A DNA stretch of 64,000 nucleotides from Permianibacter sp046297695 (GTDB taxonomy: Bacteria > Pseudomonadota > Gammaproteobacteria > Enterobacterales > Permianibacteraceae): positions 1-64,000 of the forward strand of contig JBKBHF010000006.1 in NCBI GenBank assembly GCA_046297695.1. Direction: 5' to 3'. Position 1 is the first letter of the stretch, and every line of letters begins with the position of its first letter. Of this stretch, positions 16,980-26,652 are shown piece by piece. The notes under the pieces were generated by a model that ran no database searches, had not been told where the DNA came from, and worked only from the letters and a program-made list of their open reading frames with translations. Made by a program: the position numbers and the translations under genes.

Positions 16980-19727
16980 CTATTCCCGGCTTTGCGGGAT
17001 CAGGAATGCGGCCAGCTGCGACGCTGGCAGCGGCCGGGACAGGTGATAGCCCTGGATGTGGTCGCAGCCCATGCCCAGCAGCAGCATCTGGGTCTGGCAG
17101 TCTTCCACCCCTTCGGCGACCACCTGCAGGCCGAGGTTGTGCGCCAGGGCAATGGTCGAGCGGACGATGATGGCGTCGTGTTCGTTGTGGAGCATGTCCC
17201 GGACGAACAACCGGTCGATTTTCAGGGCGTGTAGCGGCAGCCGGTGCAGGTAGCCAAGCGAGGAATAACCGGTGCCGTAATCGTCGATTGCAATGTGCAG
17301 CCCCAGCGCGGCCAGCCGATCCAGTCGCTGCGCGGCGGTTTCCGGATCATCCATGAGCGCGGTTTCGGTGATCTCCAGTTCCAGCTGCGCCGGTGCCAGC
17401 TGGTAGCGGGTGAGCGCTGCCTGGATCAGATGCAGGATCCGGTCGTCACGCAGGTTACGCGCCGACAGGTTGACCGCCATCGTTAAGCGATGGCCCTCGC
17501 GCTGCCATTGCTGCAGCTGTGCCAGTGCCAGATCCAGCACCTGCTCGGTCAGCGGATGGATCATCTCGCTGCTTTCCGCCAGCGGCAGGAAGCTGTCGGG
17601 ATAGAGCAGGCCGAGGCGTGGGTGCTGCCAGCGCAGCAGCGCTTCAACCCCGCTGATGGTGCCGGATTTCAGTGACAGCTTCGGTTGATAATGCAGTACT
17701 AGCTGCTGATCCCGGATCGCCAAACCCAGATCGGTGGCCATGCTGAGCCGCTCCGGACTGTTCTGATCCTGTGAGTGGTCGTACAGCGCGACGCCGCCGC
17801 CATGGCGCTTGGCTTCATACATTGCGACATCGGCACTGCGCAGCAGCGCGTGGCTGTCGCTGCCATCGTCCGGGAAGAACGCGATGCCGATGCTGGCATC
17901 GACCATCAACTGCATGCCGGCCACCACATAAGGCGTGCGCAAGGCGTCAAGCAGCCGTTGGGCCAACGCCCGGGCGGCGACGCTGGCCAGATTGCGATCT
18001 GGCTGGGTATCGGGCAGCAGCAAGGCAAATTCATCGCCGCCCAGGCGGCAGAGCACGACATCCTGATCGGCGAGGGCGGTTTTCAGGCGCGGCCCAATCT
18101 GTTGCAGCAGCAGATCCCCGACATGGTGGCCGAGGGTGTCGTTGATTTCCTTGAAGCGATCGAGGTCCATCAACATCAGCACCGCGGCCTGTACGGTGGC
18201 ATCGGCAGCGGGCAAACGCCGCTCAAATTCCCGGTGCAGGAACATGCGGTTCGGCAGCCCGGTCAGGCTGTCGTGATGCGCGAGGTATTCCAGACCATCG
18301 ACATGACGGGCGCTGGCAATGGCGAGGGCGACCGTGTTGCCGATGGCAACAAAGGAATCACGTTCGATCTCACTGAACTGGCGCACGTTTGGATACCACA
18401 GCCCGATACAGCCGAGGCTGAGGTCGCGGTACAGCAGTGGGATGATCACGCCGGCCCGTATGCCGTCAGCTTGCAGCCGTGCCCGCAATGCCGGTGACAG
18501 TGACGACAATGCCGCCAGATCCTCACCGACCCAGAGCCCGTGTGCCGGTGCCTTGCTGGCGAGCAGCTGCATGGCCAGCGGCGACGGCTCGCCGTTGGCG
18601 AAGAATGCGGCCGCGAAACCTTCGCTGGCGGCAATGCGCAGTGGCGCCTGCGCCGATTCCTGCAAGCAGATCAGCACGTGCGGTGTTGGCAGCAACTGCC
18701 GCAAGGCGTCGCTGGTGATGGCCAGAATGCGGCTGACATCGACGGAATCGTGCAGCTGGGTGGACAACTGGTTGATCAACCGCAGGCTCTCGTTGCGTTC
18801 CAGCAGGGTCTGGCGTGATTGCGCCAGCTCGGCCTCGGCGCGCTTGCGGGCGCTGTGGTCGCGCACGGTCGCCAACAGGTGAGGTTCGCCATGAATGTCG
18901 ATGACATTGAGAGTGACCTCGGCGTCAAACGGGGTACCGTCGTAGCGGCAGTGCTGCCACTCAAAGTTCTGGGTGGTGCCGTTGAAGGCGGCACTGATTT
19001 TCTCCACCGCCTTTTCGTCGGAGCGACGGCCATCGGGTTGCAGTTTGGGTGAAAACCGGTACGGCGGCTGGCCGATGATCTGCTCGCGGCTGCAGCCGAA
19101 CATGCGCAAAGTGGCCGGATTGCAGTCGATGAACTGTTCGCCGCGCATCAGGAAAATGCTGTCGCCAGTGCCATCGAACAGGGTTCGGTAGCGCTGCTCG
19201 CTGTCGTCCGCCTGGCGCTGGCGCTGTTGCAGCTGATGCAAGTGAATGAGCGGCTCCAGCAGCAGTGCGCTGGAGGTCAGCAGTTTCACGTCGGCAGGCT
19301 GCCAGTTCCGGCCCTGGCCCTGTTGTTCGGCCCGCAGACAGCCCCACAGCTCGCCATTGACGGTTACCGGCACATCCAGCAAGGCGCCGATGCCGAATGG
19401 CGTCAGATAGCCGGCCAACAGTGTCTGACAGCGCGGATCGCGTTGGGCGTCGGCCACGCTGACTACCTGGCCACGGCGCAGCGTGGCAAGGTAGTCGGGC
19501 AGCTGCCCGGTGGCAACGGCGATACCGGTTGCCGGCTGGCGGCCATCGGTTGCGACCAGTTGCTGACACAGCAGCCGCTCACGGTCGTCAGCGAAACGCC
19601 ACAGCCCAAGCCGCGACAGCGCCAGTTCCTGCACCAGCAGTCGACCGAGCCGTTCAAACGGCAAGGCCAAGCCGGCCGGATTCGGGCGGGCGGCTTCGAC
19701 AAGCTGGCAGAGCAGATCGGATGACAT
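16980..19727 (-). CDS. Cyclic-di-GMP signalling protein GAF-PAS-GAF-GGDEF-EAL
   Basis: A 915-residue soluble protein. Order: an N-terminal GAF-like domain (about 25-170), PAS (about 175-295; phrase YRTLFDGTGDSIFLMRGEQF), a second GAF (about 315-465), GGDEF (about 475-640) and EAL (about 655-910). The GGDEF active site is intact as RLGGDEFALLL. The EAL domain shows ISGVEALLRWQHP (EALLRW), metal-ligand ETALMDD and DDYGTGYSSLGYL, so it should be catalytically competent. Both synthesis and hydrolysis of c-di-GMP are possible. No membrane segment is seen, so sensing is cytoplasmic. The start is supported by AAGGT. It is divergent from the LytS-type kinase. Confidence 0.93.
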   Translation of the reverse strand: MSSDLLCQLVEAARPNPAGLALPFERLGRLLVQELALSRLGLWRFADDRERLLCQQLVATDGRQPATGIAVATGQLPDYLATLRRGQVVSVADAQRDPRCQTLLAGYLTPFGIGALLDVPVTVNGELWGCLRAEQQGQGRNWQPADVKLLTSSALLLEPLIHLHQLQQRQRQADDSEQRYRTLFDGTGDSIFLMRGEQFIDCNPATLRMFGCSREQIIGQPPYRFSPKLQPDGRRSDEKAVEKISAAFNGTTQNFEWQHCRYDGTPFDAEVTLNVIDIHGEPHLLATVRDHSARKRAEAELAQSRQTLLERNESLRLINQLSTQLHDSVDVSRILAITSDALRQLLPTPHVLICLQESAQAPLRIAASEGFAAAFFANGEPSPLAMQLLASKAPAHGLWVGEDLAALSSLSPALRARLQADGIRAGVIIPLLYRDLSLGCIGLWYPNVRQFSEIERDSFVAIGNTVALAIASARHVDGLEYLAHHDSLTGLPNRMFLHREFERRLPAADATVQAAVLMLMDLDRFKEINDTLGHHVGDLLLQQIGPRLKTALADQDVVLCRLGGDEFALLLPDTQPDRNLASVAARALAQRLLDALRTPYVVAGMQLMVDASIGIAFFPDDGSDSHALLRSADVAMYEAKRHGGGVALYDHSQDQNSPERLSMATDLGLAIRDQQLVLHYQPKLSLKSGTISGVEALLRWQHPRLGLLYPDSFLPLAESSEMIHPLTEQVLDLALAQLQQWQREGHRLTMAVNLSARNLRDDRILHLIQAALTRYQLAPAQLELEITETALMDDPETAAQRLDRLAALGLHIAIDDYGTGYSSLGYLHRLPLHALKIDRLFVRDMLHNEHDAIIVRSTIALAHNLGLQVVAEGVEDCQTQMLLLGMGCDHIQGYHLSRPLPASQLAAFLIPQSRE

Positions 19728-19919
19728 CGTGACCTTGGCCGGGCGATGGCGGTGAAGCAGAGTCTAGCTGGCTTACGTAAAACGGGCGTACGTGATGAAC
19801 AATCAGCCAGCGCCGGCAAGCGCTGCGACCAATGGAGCGGCGGCCGCGACGAAGCGGCGACGGTGGTACCGGCAGTTGGCCTAGAATCCCGGCCAGTCGA
19901 CAATCCGGAACCCGTCATC

Positions 19920-21047
19920 GTGCTTGATCGCCTGTTGCAAACCCGCACCCGCCTGTTCTGGCTGCTGAACATCAGCGGCTGGGCCGCCTATGGTTTTGCC
20001 AATTATCTGGCCGGCCGCTATTGGGGCGAGGAATGGGGCTTGCCGCTGTACCGGCTGGTCAGCTCGGCGACCGGCTTTGTCATCTCGCTCGGTTTGCGGC
20101 AGATATACAAGCGGGTCTGGGACAAACCGATCTGGCAGCAAGTGCTGACCGTGCTGATCAGTGCCTATCTCTGTGGCGCCGTCATGGCCGTGCTGTGCAA
20201 TGCTGCGCTGTGGAATCTCTATCCCGAGCACTACACCGATACCGAACGCGCGTTGATGCATTATTTCAAGGGCGTGACCGGCTTGTACTATGTCTTTATC
20301 TGCTGGAGCGGGTTCTATTTCGGTTTCAAGTTTTACGAAGGTATGCAGCTCGCCACCCAGCGCGCACTGCGGGCGAACACCTTGGCCCATGAAGCGCAGC
20401 TGAAGATGCTGCGCTACCAGCTCAATCCGCATTTTCTGTTCAATACGCTCAACGCCATCTCGACCCTGATTCTGGAAAAGAACAATGCGGTCGCCAACGA
20501 CATGGTGGCGCGGCTGTCGAACTTTCTGCGCTACTCGCTCGACAACGATCCGATGCAGAAAACCACGCTGGCGCAGGAAATCAATGCACTGAAGCTGTAT
20601 CTGGACATCGAGAAGGTGCGCTTTGAGGACCGGCTGAATCTGGTATTCGATCTGGAAGAGGCGGCACTGGATGGCCTGATCCCGAGCCTGCTGCTGCAAC
20701 CGCTGGTCGAGAACAGCATCAAGTACGCCATTGCCAAAGCGGAACAGGGCGGCACCATTGCGATTCGGGCGCGGGTGTTTGCCCGCGAACTGCTGCTGGA
20801 AGTCAGCGACGATGGCCCGGGTATTCCCGGTCTGGCGGATGGTGCGGCGCTACCGCAAAACGGCAATGGCAAGACCGGCTGTGGCGTTGGCGTGCGCAAC
20901 ACCCGCGAGCGATTGCGCGAGCTATACGGCGATCATCACTCCTTCCAGCTCAGCAATGTCGAGCCGCATGGCTTGCAGATCAGCATCCGGATTCCATTCC
21001 AGACCGAAGGTCAGCGTTCGCCGCTGGCATCAGGGGGCATGTCGTGA
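19920..21047 (+). CDS. LytS/YpdA-type sensor histidine kinase
   Basis: A membrane sensor kinase of the His_kinase/HATPase_c class. About four helices (FWLLNISGWAAYGFANYLAG through FICWSGFYFGF) are followed by the phosphoacceptor block LNPHFLFNTLNAIS (His codon at 20430), with the N box VENSIKYAIAKAE and G boxes DDGPGIPG and GVGVRNTRERL. The N-terminus is uncertain. A GTG at 19920 places the first helix near the start and sits about 33 bases after a TAGAAT -10-like element. An in-frame ATG at 19746 would add 58 polar residues. The stop overlaps the response regulator start (GTGA), so kinase and regulator are coupled. Confidence 0.88.
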   Translation: MLDRLLQTRTRLFWLLNISGWAAYGFANYLAGRYWGEEWGLPLYRLVSSATGFVISLGLRQIYKRVWDKPIWQQVLTVLISAYLCGAVMAVLCNAALWNLYPEHYTDTERALMHYFKGVTGLYYVFICWSGFYFGFKFYEGMQLATQRALRANTLAHEAQLKMLRYQLNPHFLFNTLNAISTLILEKNNAVANDMVARLSNFLRYSLDNDPMQKTTLAQEINALKLYLDIEKVRFEDRLNLVFDLEEAALDGLIPSLLLQPLVENSIKYAIAKAEQGGTIAIRARVFARELLLEVSDDGPGIPGLADGAALPQNGNGKTGCGVGVRNTRERLRELYGDHHSFQLSNVEPHGLQISIRIPFQTEGQRSPLASGGMS

Positions 21048-21841
21048 CAATCCGGGCCTTGATAGTCGATGACGAGTCGCTGGCACGGCGCGGCCTGGCA
21101 TTGCGACTGGCGGCATTTCCGGAAGTTGAAGTCATCGGCCAGTGCGGCAATGGCCGGGAGGCGCTGGCGGCGATCGCCGAACAGCATCCGGATCTGGTGT
21201 TTCTTGATATCCAGATGCCGGGGTTGAACGGCTTTGACGTCGTGCGGGCGCTGCAAACCGAGCAGATGCCATTGATTGTCTTTGTCACCGCGTTCAATGA
21301 ATACGCGCTCGATGCCTTCGATGTCCATGCGGTGGACTATGTGTTGAAGCCTGCTGACGAAGAGCGGCTGGCCAAAACCATTGAACGGGTCAAGCGACAG
21401 CTGGCGCAAAAGGCGTCGGAAACGGATAAGCAACGCTTGATCAATTTCATCAGCGATATCACCGGCGAACAATACAACTCGGTTGATGAGGTGTTCCGGC
21501 GCAGTGCCGGTGACAGCTATCCGAGCCGGCTGTCGATCAAGGACAAGGGCGAAACCACGCTGGTCGACATCAAGGACATTGCCTGGATCGATGCGGCCGG
21601 CGATTACATGTGCCTGCATGCCGGCAAGCAGACCCATATCATGCGCTGCACGATGAAAGAACTGGAACGGCATTTGAACCCGGCCCTGTTCCAGCGCATC
21701 CATCGCTCGACCATCATCAATCTGGATCATGTCGACAAGATCCAGAACCATCTCAACGGCGAGTTCTTTCTGCTGCTGAAAAACGGCACCCGGCTCAAGA
21801 TGAGCCGTGGCTACAAAGACAAGATCAAGCATTTCGCCTGA
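21044..21841 (+). CDS. LytTR-family response regulator
   Basis: A 265-residue regulator partnering the upstream kinase. The receiver domain (1-120) has the acidic pair D9/D10, phosphoacceptor D55 in LVFLDIQMPG, a Thr in FVTAF and the Lys in VLKPADE. The LytTR DNA-binding domain (about 160-262) has IAWIDAAGDYMCLH and the terminal block FQRIHRSTIINLDHV. It starts with GTG at 21044 overlapping the kinase stop. Regulators of this kind bind direct repeats about one to two helical turns apart. Candidate repeats are found downstream at 22156-22188 before the RND pump. Confidence 0.93.
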   Translation: MTIRALIVDDESLARRGLALRLAAFPEVEVIGQCGNGREALAAIAEQHPDLVFLDIQMPGLNGFDVVRALQTEQMPLIVFVTAFNEYALDAFDVHAVDYVLKPADEERLAKTIERVKRQLAQKASETDKQRLINFISDITGEQYNSVDEVFRRSAGDSYPSRLSIKDKGETTLVDIKDIAWIDAAGDYMCLHAGKQTHIMRCTMKELERHLNPALFQRIHRSTIINLDHVDKIQNHLNGEFFLLLKNGTRLKMSRGYKDKIKHFA

Positions 21842-21855
21842 GTACGCGTGCATCT

Positions 21856-21879
21856 TCCGCCATGCTTCTGCATGGCGGA
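21856..21879 (+). terminator. Hairpin after the LytTR regulator
   Basis: A 10-bp inverted repeat (21856-21865 with 21870-21879) with a 4-base loop starts 15 bases after the stop codon. There is no long T-tract, so it is either a weak terminator or an mRNA-stabilising 3' stem. Confidence 0.5.
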
Positions 21880-22304
21880 TGTCTCCATATTTACCAGCTA
21901 ATTTGACCGAGGCGGACTCTGTTCAGAGCAGGAGCAGAGCAACGGCTGTCGTCCCGGCTTACGTCGGTACGACAGGCGCCTCAATTGTTCAGGCCTGCCA
22001 TAGATCTGCGTGGCTATTGCCACTTCTCATGCCAGACTCATCAGGCCGTTCGCGCTGAGCCTGTCGAGGCGCAGACCTCTGCCTGTCCGGATAAGTGTTC
22101 TGCTCTTCGGCAAATATCTCGAAATGTTTCCGCGAAAAACATGTCGCAACAGATTCCATCGTCATGCCATCGTCATTCCATCGTCGGTCTGTTGGCGTTC
22201 AACATCTGGTCGCAGAATCCTGTCGCTTAGCCGTGTTGCACTTTTTATTGTCAAAGAGGCGCGTCAGGCTATGCCGACTCTGGAGCGTGGCAAGGAGCCT
22301 CGCG
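21880..22304. other. Non-coding region between the two-component system and the RND pump
   Basis: No convincing gene is seen here. The region holds a copy-like segment with GTTCGCGCTGAGCCTGTCGA at about 22049-22068, a phrase seen as a dispersed repeat in many proteobacterial genomes. It also holds three tandem 11-bp repeats at 22156-22188. The last about 60 bases form the leader of the RND permease with AAGGAG. An open frame running through part of it is the upstream extension of the permease frame and lacks coding character. Confidence 0.5.
22156..22188. repeat. Three tandem 11-bp direct repeats, candidate regulator sites
   Basis: The units CCATCGTCATG, CCATCGTCATT and CCATCGTCGGT follow one another without gaps. 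Eleven bases is about one helical turn, so all copies face the same side of the helix. They lie 116 bases before the RND permease start and about 315 bases after the LytTR regulator gene. LytTR regulators usually recognise spaced direct repeats, so these are plausible operators, but this is inference. Confidence 0.55.
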
Positions 22305-25300
22305 ATGAAACTCACATCAACTGCGCTGGCCAATCCCGCTGCTGTGCTGGTCGCCGTCTTGTTGCTGCTGCTGTTTGGCGTATTCGCCATTTGGCAATTA
22401 CCAATCCAGCTGTTCCCCGATATCGAGCGACCGGTGATCTCCATACAAACCAGCTGGCGGGCCGCGTCGCCGCAGGAAATGGAATCCGAGATTATCGAGC
22501 CACAAGAAGAAGTGTTGCAGGGACTGCCCGGAATGGAGCGACTCGAGGCGTATGCCAATCCGGGCACGGCTTGGATCAATCTCGAATTTGCGGTCGGCAG
22601 CGACATGCAGCAGGTGCTGGTCGAGGTGATCAGTCGGATGTCGCGCTTGCAGACGCTGCCGCGCGACGCGACTCCGCCACAGATCTTGCGTGGCGGTGGC
22701 GGCGGCAGTGGTGAGGCGCTGACCTACTTCTTTTTGCAAGCACTACCCGGCGCCAGCACCGATCTGGCGCGCCACACCGAGTTTGTCGATGAGGTGATCC
22801 GGCCGCGGCTGGAGGCGATTCCCGGTGTCGCGGGAGTCAATATCGAAGCGGGCGCCGAACGGGAGGAGCTGCAGATCCGGTTCGATGCCAACAAGCTGGC
22901 GGCCTATCGGGTGCAGATCCCGGAGTTGGTGAACCGGGTTGGCGCCACCAACGATGTTTCCGGCGGTTTTCTCGATGTCGGTCGGCGTCAGTACACGCTG
23001 CGGTTCAACGGCAAGTATGAGCCAGACGCCATGCGCGAACTGATCGTGGCCTGGCGCGACGGTGTGCCGGTGCGGCTCGGCGATGTTGCGGACGTGCAAC
23101 TGCGTGCTGCCGATCGCGCCAACCTGGCGATCCAGAACGGCAATCCTGCAGTTGGTTTTCGCATCCTGCGGCAAAGCGGCGCCAATGTGCTGGAGGCGCT
23201 GACCCGGGTCAAGGCCGAAGTCGAACGCATGAATAGCGAATTGCTGGCCGACAAGCAGTTGCGGCTGGTGCAGTCGTTCGATGCGTCGCTGTTCATCAAT
23301 CGCGCCGTCAACCTGGTGTCCGGCAATCTGGTGTATGGCGTGCTGTTGTCGCTAGGCATCCTGTGGTGGTTTGTCCGCAATCTGCGGGCGACCTTGATGA
23401 TCGGGCTGGCGATTCCGACCTCGCTGCTGGCGACCTTCATCACCTTGCAGTTGACGGGCCGCTCGTTGAACGTGATCTCGCTGGCCGGTGTCGCGTTCGC
23501 GGTCGGCATGGTGCTCGACGCCGCAATCGTGGTGATGGAGAACACGATCCGTTTGCGTGATGACGGTCAGCCGGCGCAGCAGGCAGCCGAGCAGGGCGCC
23601 ACGCAAGTCTGGGGCGCCTTGCTGGCGTCGACCGCGACCACCGTGGCGATATTCCTGCCGGTATTCTTTCTCAAAGATGTCGAAGGCCAACTGTTCGGTG
23701 ATCTGGCGCTGACCATCGCCATTGCCGTCAGCATGTCGTTGCTGGTAGCGGTCACGGTATTGCCGGTGGTCGCCAAAACCGGCTTGGCCCGCATCGACGT
23801 GCCGGATCGCTTTGCCGGCCACTGGCAGCGGGTCACGGCGCTGGTGATGCGGATCACCAGCACCCGGCGCAAGCGCGCTGTCGTGATCAGTTCGATGCTG
23901 ATCGTGCCCACCACCGTTACCTGGCTCGCCATGCCGAGTCTGGATTACCTGCCGCCAGTCAAACGCGATGCCATCGATGCCTTCTTCCAGTTTCCGCCGG
24001 GGGCAAACGTCGACGCGCTCGAAGCCGATGTGGTCAAGCCGATCATTGAACGACTGGCGCCATACATGGCCGGCGAAAAACAACCGGCACTGAAAAACTA
24101 TTACATCATCGTCGGCAACTGGGGTGGCACCCTCGGTGTGCGGGCGCAGGACGAATCGCGCTTGCTGGAGTTGCGCGAAATCATCCGCAACGAGGTGCTG
24201 GCCGATCTGCCGGATACGCGTGCGTTCGCTGACCAGGGCAATCTGTTCGGTGGCTTTGGCGGTGGTCGTGGCGTCGAGCTGCATTTGCAGTCACGCGACG
24301 GCGACGCCCTGCTGAATGCGGCCCGTCATGGCGTAGAGCGCATCAGCCAGGTGATAGAAGGCGCGACAGTGCAAGCACAGCCCGGTCTGGAAGTGGCGGA
24401 GCCGCAACTGCGGCTGACTCCGAACGATCGCAAGATCAGCGAACAGGGTTGGACCCGGCGCGAGCTGGGCACCATTGTCCGCGCGCTCGGTGATGGCCAG
24501 TTTGTTGGCGAGTATTTCGATGGCACCCAGCGCAAGGACATCATCCTGCGCAGCGATGCCGGCCTGGATCCGGAAGCGCTGGCCGATGTGCCGTTGTACA
24601 CGCCGGCCGGCAATATTCTACCGCTGCGCGAACTGGTGTCGATTGAGCAGACAGTGGGGCCGACTCGTTTGCGGCGCATTGATCGCAATCGCACGATCAG
24701 TTTGCAGATCAATCCGCCGGAAGGCTGGTCGCTGGAGCAAACGGTCGAGACACTGAAGCAACACGTCGAACCGGAGTTGCAGGCGCTGTTGCCGACTGAC
24801 GGCAAAATCCGCTACGGCGGCAGCGCCGATCAACTGGAAAAAGCCATCACCACGATGGGGCTCAATTTCCTGATGGCCTTGCTGGTGCTGTTCCTGCTGC
24901 TGGCGGCGATGTTCCGTTCGGTCAAGGACAGTGCGCTGGTGATGCTGTCGTTGCCGCTGGCAACGGTTGGCGGCGTGCTCGGTTTGCGCTTGCTGAACCT
25001 GTTCAGCTTTCAGCCGCTCGATCTGCTGACCATGATCGGCTTCATCATCCTGCTCGGGTTGGTCATCAACAACGCGATTCTACTGGTGCACCAGACCCGC
25101 TGCGCCGAGCGTGACGGCGTCAGTCGGCATCAGGCTGTCGAACAGGCGATACGAACCCGGCTGCGGCCGATCTTCATGAGCACGCTGACCAGCTTGTTCG
25201 GCATGTTGCCGCTGGTACTGATGCCGGGCGAAGGCAGCGTGATCTACCGCGGCCTGGCTACCGTCATCGTTGGTGGGCTGAGCGTCAGCACGGTGTTCAC

Positions 25301-25403
25301 GCTGCTGCTACTGCCCTGTCTGCTGCGACTCGGTGAAACCAAACTGATCCTGATGGAATTGCAAAAACAGCGGCAGCGACCGGTGCTGGAGTCGGTCGCC
25401 TGA
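22305..25403 (+). CDS. RND-family efflux transporter, inner-membrane permease
   Basis: A 1032-residue proton-driven permease of the AcrB/MdtB superfamily, full length. Seen: the helix-1 start ANPAAVLVAVLLLLLFGVFA, porter segments PQEMESEIIEPQEEVLQGLPG, the central motif GMVLDAAIVVMENT in helix 4 and the second-half helices (FLMALLVLFLLLAAMFRS, LLTMIGFIILLGLVINNAILLVH). The helix-4 motif has one Asp followed by Ala rather than the Asp-Asp of AcrB, as in several less-studied RND branches. The start at 22305 has AAGGAG 8 bases upstream. Its adaptor follows, the reverse of the common adaptor-first order; no outer-membrane channel gene is present nearby. Confidence 0.94.
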   Translation: MKLTSTALANPAAVLVAVLLLLLFGVFAIWQLPIQLFPDIERPVISIQTSWRAASPQEMESEIIEPQEEVLQGLPGMERLEAYANPGTAWINLEFAVGSDMQQVLVEVISRMSRLQTLPRDATPPQILRGGGGGSGEALTYFFLQALPGASTDLARHTEFVDEVIRPRLEAIPGVAGVNIEAGAEREELQIRFDANKLAAYRVQIPELVNRVGATNDVSGGFLDVGRRQYTLRFNGKYEPDAMRELIVAWRDGVPVRLGDVADVQLRAADRANLAIQNGNPAVGFRILRQSGANVLEALTRVKAEVERMNSELLADKQLRLVQSFDASLFINRAVNLVSGNLVYGVLLSLGILWWFVRNLRATLMIGLAIPTSLLATFITLQLTGRSLNVISLAGVAFAVGMVLDAAIVVMENTIRLRDDGQPAQQAAEQGATQVWGALLASTATTVAIFLPVFFLKDVEGQLFGDLALTIAIAVSMSLLVAVTVLPVVAKTGLARIDVPDRFAGHWQRVTALVMRITSTRRKRAVVISSMLIVPTTVTWLAMPSLDYLPPVKRDAIDAFFQFPPGANVDALEADVVKPIIERLAPYMAGEKQPALKNYYIIVGNWGGTLGVRAQDESRLLELREIIRNEVLADLPDTRAFADQGNLFGGFGGGRGVELHLQSRDGDALLNAARHGVERISQVIEGATVQAQPGLEVAEPQLRLTPNDRKISEQGWTRRELGTIVRALGDGQFVGEYFDGTQRKDIILRSDAGLDPEALADVPLYTPAGNILPLRELVSIEQTVGPTRLRRIDRNRTISLQINPPEGWSLEQTVETLKQHVEPELQALLPTDGKIRYGGSADQLEKAITTMGLNFLMALLVLFLLLAAMFRSVKDSALVMLSLPLATVGGVLGLRLLNLFSFQPLDLLTMIGFIILLGLVINNAILLVHQTRCAERDGVSRHQAVEQAIRTRLRPIFMSTLTSLFGMLPLVLMPGEGSVIYRGLATVIVGGLSVSTVFTLLLLPCLLRLGETKLILMELQKQRQRPVLESVA

Positions 25404-25467
25404 CCCTGGAAATCTGGTCGCGACCATTCGATCAAGAAACGCTGAACACTGACAAGGACACCCGATC

Positions 25468-26586
25468 ATGAAACTTGCCACTCTGAAATGCGCGAAGCCG
25501 CTGGCAGTCGCCACGTGCTGGTTCCTGCTGATGGGGCTCTTCAACCGCAGCCACGCCGCCGAACCGGCGCCGCCACTGGTCTCGGTTGCACCGGTGGAAG
25601 TGCAAACCGTGGCGCCGGTGATGTGGGTGCCGGGCAATGTCATCAGCCGTTACGACGCCCAGATCGCCAGCGAACAAGCCGGTCAGATCCGGTGGGTGGC
25701 CGAGCTGGGCGCTGCGATCAAGAAAGGCGAACCGTTGGCACGCATTGATGACGAAGCATTGAAACTCAATCTGGCGGAACAAGAGGCGGTGCTGCAGCGC
25801 TTGCGCGCTTCAGAAAGCTTCTATGACAAGCAGTTGCAGCGTTTGGCAACATTGATCGCCAACAGTAGCATTGCCAAAACCGAGCTTGATGCTGTCGAGC
25901 GCGACCGCGCCATCAACGCCGCCAGCATCCAGCAGCAGCAGGTGCTGATTGCCCAAACCAAACTGGCGATCAGCAAAGCACGCATCACCGCACCATTCAA
26001 CGGCGTGCTGGTCGCGCGGCGGGTGCAGCCGGGCGAATACGTGCAGGCCGGTCAGGCGGTGGCACAATTGGTCGACACCGACGGCCTCGATATTCAGGTG
26101 CAAGCGCCGGTTGCGTTGGCGCCATTTGTCGGCAGCAGCAAACGACTCACGGTCGAATACGGCGACACGCTGGTGGAATTGCCGGTGCGCACCTGGACGC
26201 CAGCCGGCACGATCAGTTCGCGGACCATTGAGCTGCGGCTTGATGCCCGGCCGCTGAAGGCCGTACCCGGTATGGCGGTGCGGGTGGCGGTGCCAAAAGC
26301 CGGCGCGGAAACAGCCATGACCATCCCGCGTGATGCGCTGGTGATCCGCGAACAGCAGATGTATGTGTTGAAAGTGAATGCAGAAGGCACCGCGCAACGG
26401 CTGCCGGTGACCGCGGGCGCCGGCAACGGCGATCGCATCGCGGTGACGGCAGCATTGCAGGCCGGTGATCAACTGATTGTGCGTGGGGCAGAATCGACTC
26501 AGCACGGTCAGAAAGTGCGCATCGCCAATGCCGCCTCGGTGCGCGGTGGCGAGAAAGTGGCTGGCAGCTTGGCCAGCTTGCGCTGA
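25468..26586 (+). CDS. RND efflux periplasmic adaptor (HlyD/MFP family)
   Basis: A 372-residue exported membrane-fusion protein. The signal peptide ends near NRSHA|AEP. It has the two half-lipoyl motifs (IASEQAGQIRWVAELGAAIKKGEPL and ITAPFNGVLVARRVQPGEYVQAGQ) flanking an alpha-hairpin of about 80 residues, and then a beta-barrel and membrane-proximal domain (VPGMAVRVAVPK, ITIPRDALVIRE-like segment). No lipobox Cys was seen, so it is probably soluble or anchored through contacts. It begins 64 bases after the permease, so they form one operon. A tripartite pump would need an outer-membrane factor encoded elsewhere. Confidence 0.93.
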   Translation: MKLATLKCAKPLAVATCWFLLMGLFNRSHAAEPAPPLVSVAPVEVQTVAPVMWVPGNVISRYDAQIASEQAGQIRWVAELGAAIKKGEPLARIDDEALKLNLAEQEAVLQRLRASESFYDKQLQRLATLIANSSIAKTELDAVERDRAINAASIQQQQVLIAQTKLAISKARITAPFNGVLVARRVQPGEYVQAGQAVAQLVDTDGLDIQVQAPVALAPFVGSSKRLTVEYGDTLVELPVRTWTPAGTISSRTIELRLDARPLKAVPGMAVRVAVPKAGAETAMTIPRDALVIREQQMYVLKVNAEGTAQRLPVTAGAGNGDRIAVTAALQAGDQLIVRGAESTQHGQKVRIANAASVRGGEKVAGSLASLR

Positions 26587-26595
26587 GTTATATCC

Positions 26596-26624
26596 GTGCG
26601 CGACCCGGTGATCGGGTCGCGCAC
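26596..26624. terminator. Convergent hairpin between the RND operon and the ArsR operon
   Basis: Perfect 12-bp arms (26596-26607 and 26613-26624) surround a 5-base loop between two converging transcription units. There is no T-tract on either strand, so it may act with Rho or as an mRNA 3' stem. Confidence 0.65.
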
Positions 26625-26652
26625 CATTAAAATTAACAGACTGAGCAGCCAC

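Noticed and set aside
22044..22072. Small RNA or attenuator in the TTCGCGCTGAGCCTGTCGA segment
   Set aside because: This phrase recurs as dispersed repeat sequence in many genomes. No promoter or terminator pair frames it here.
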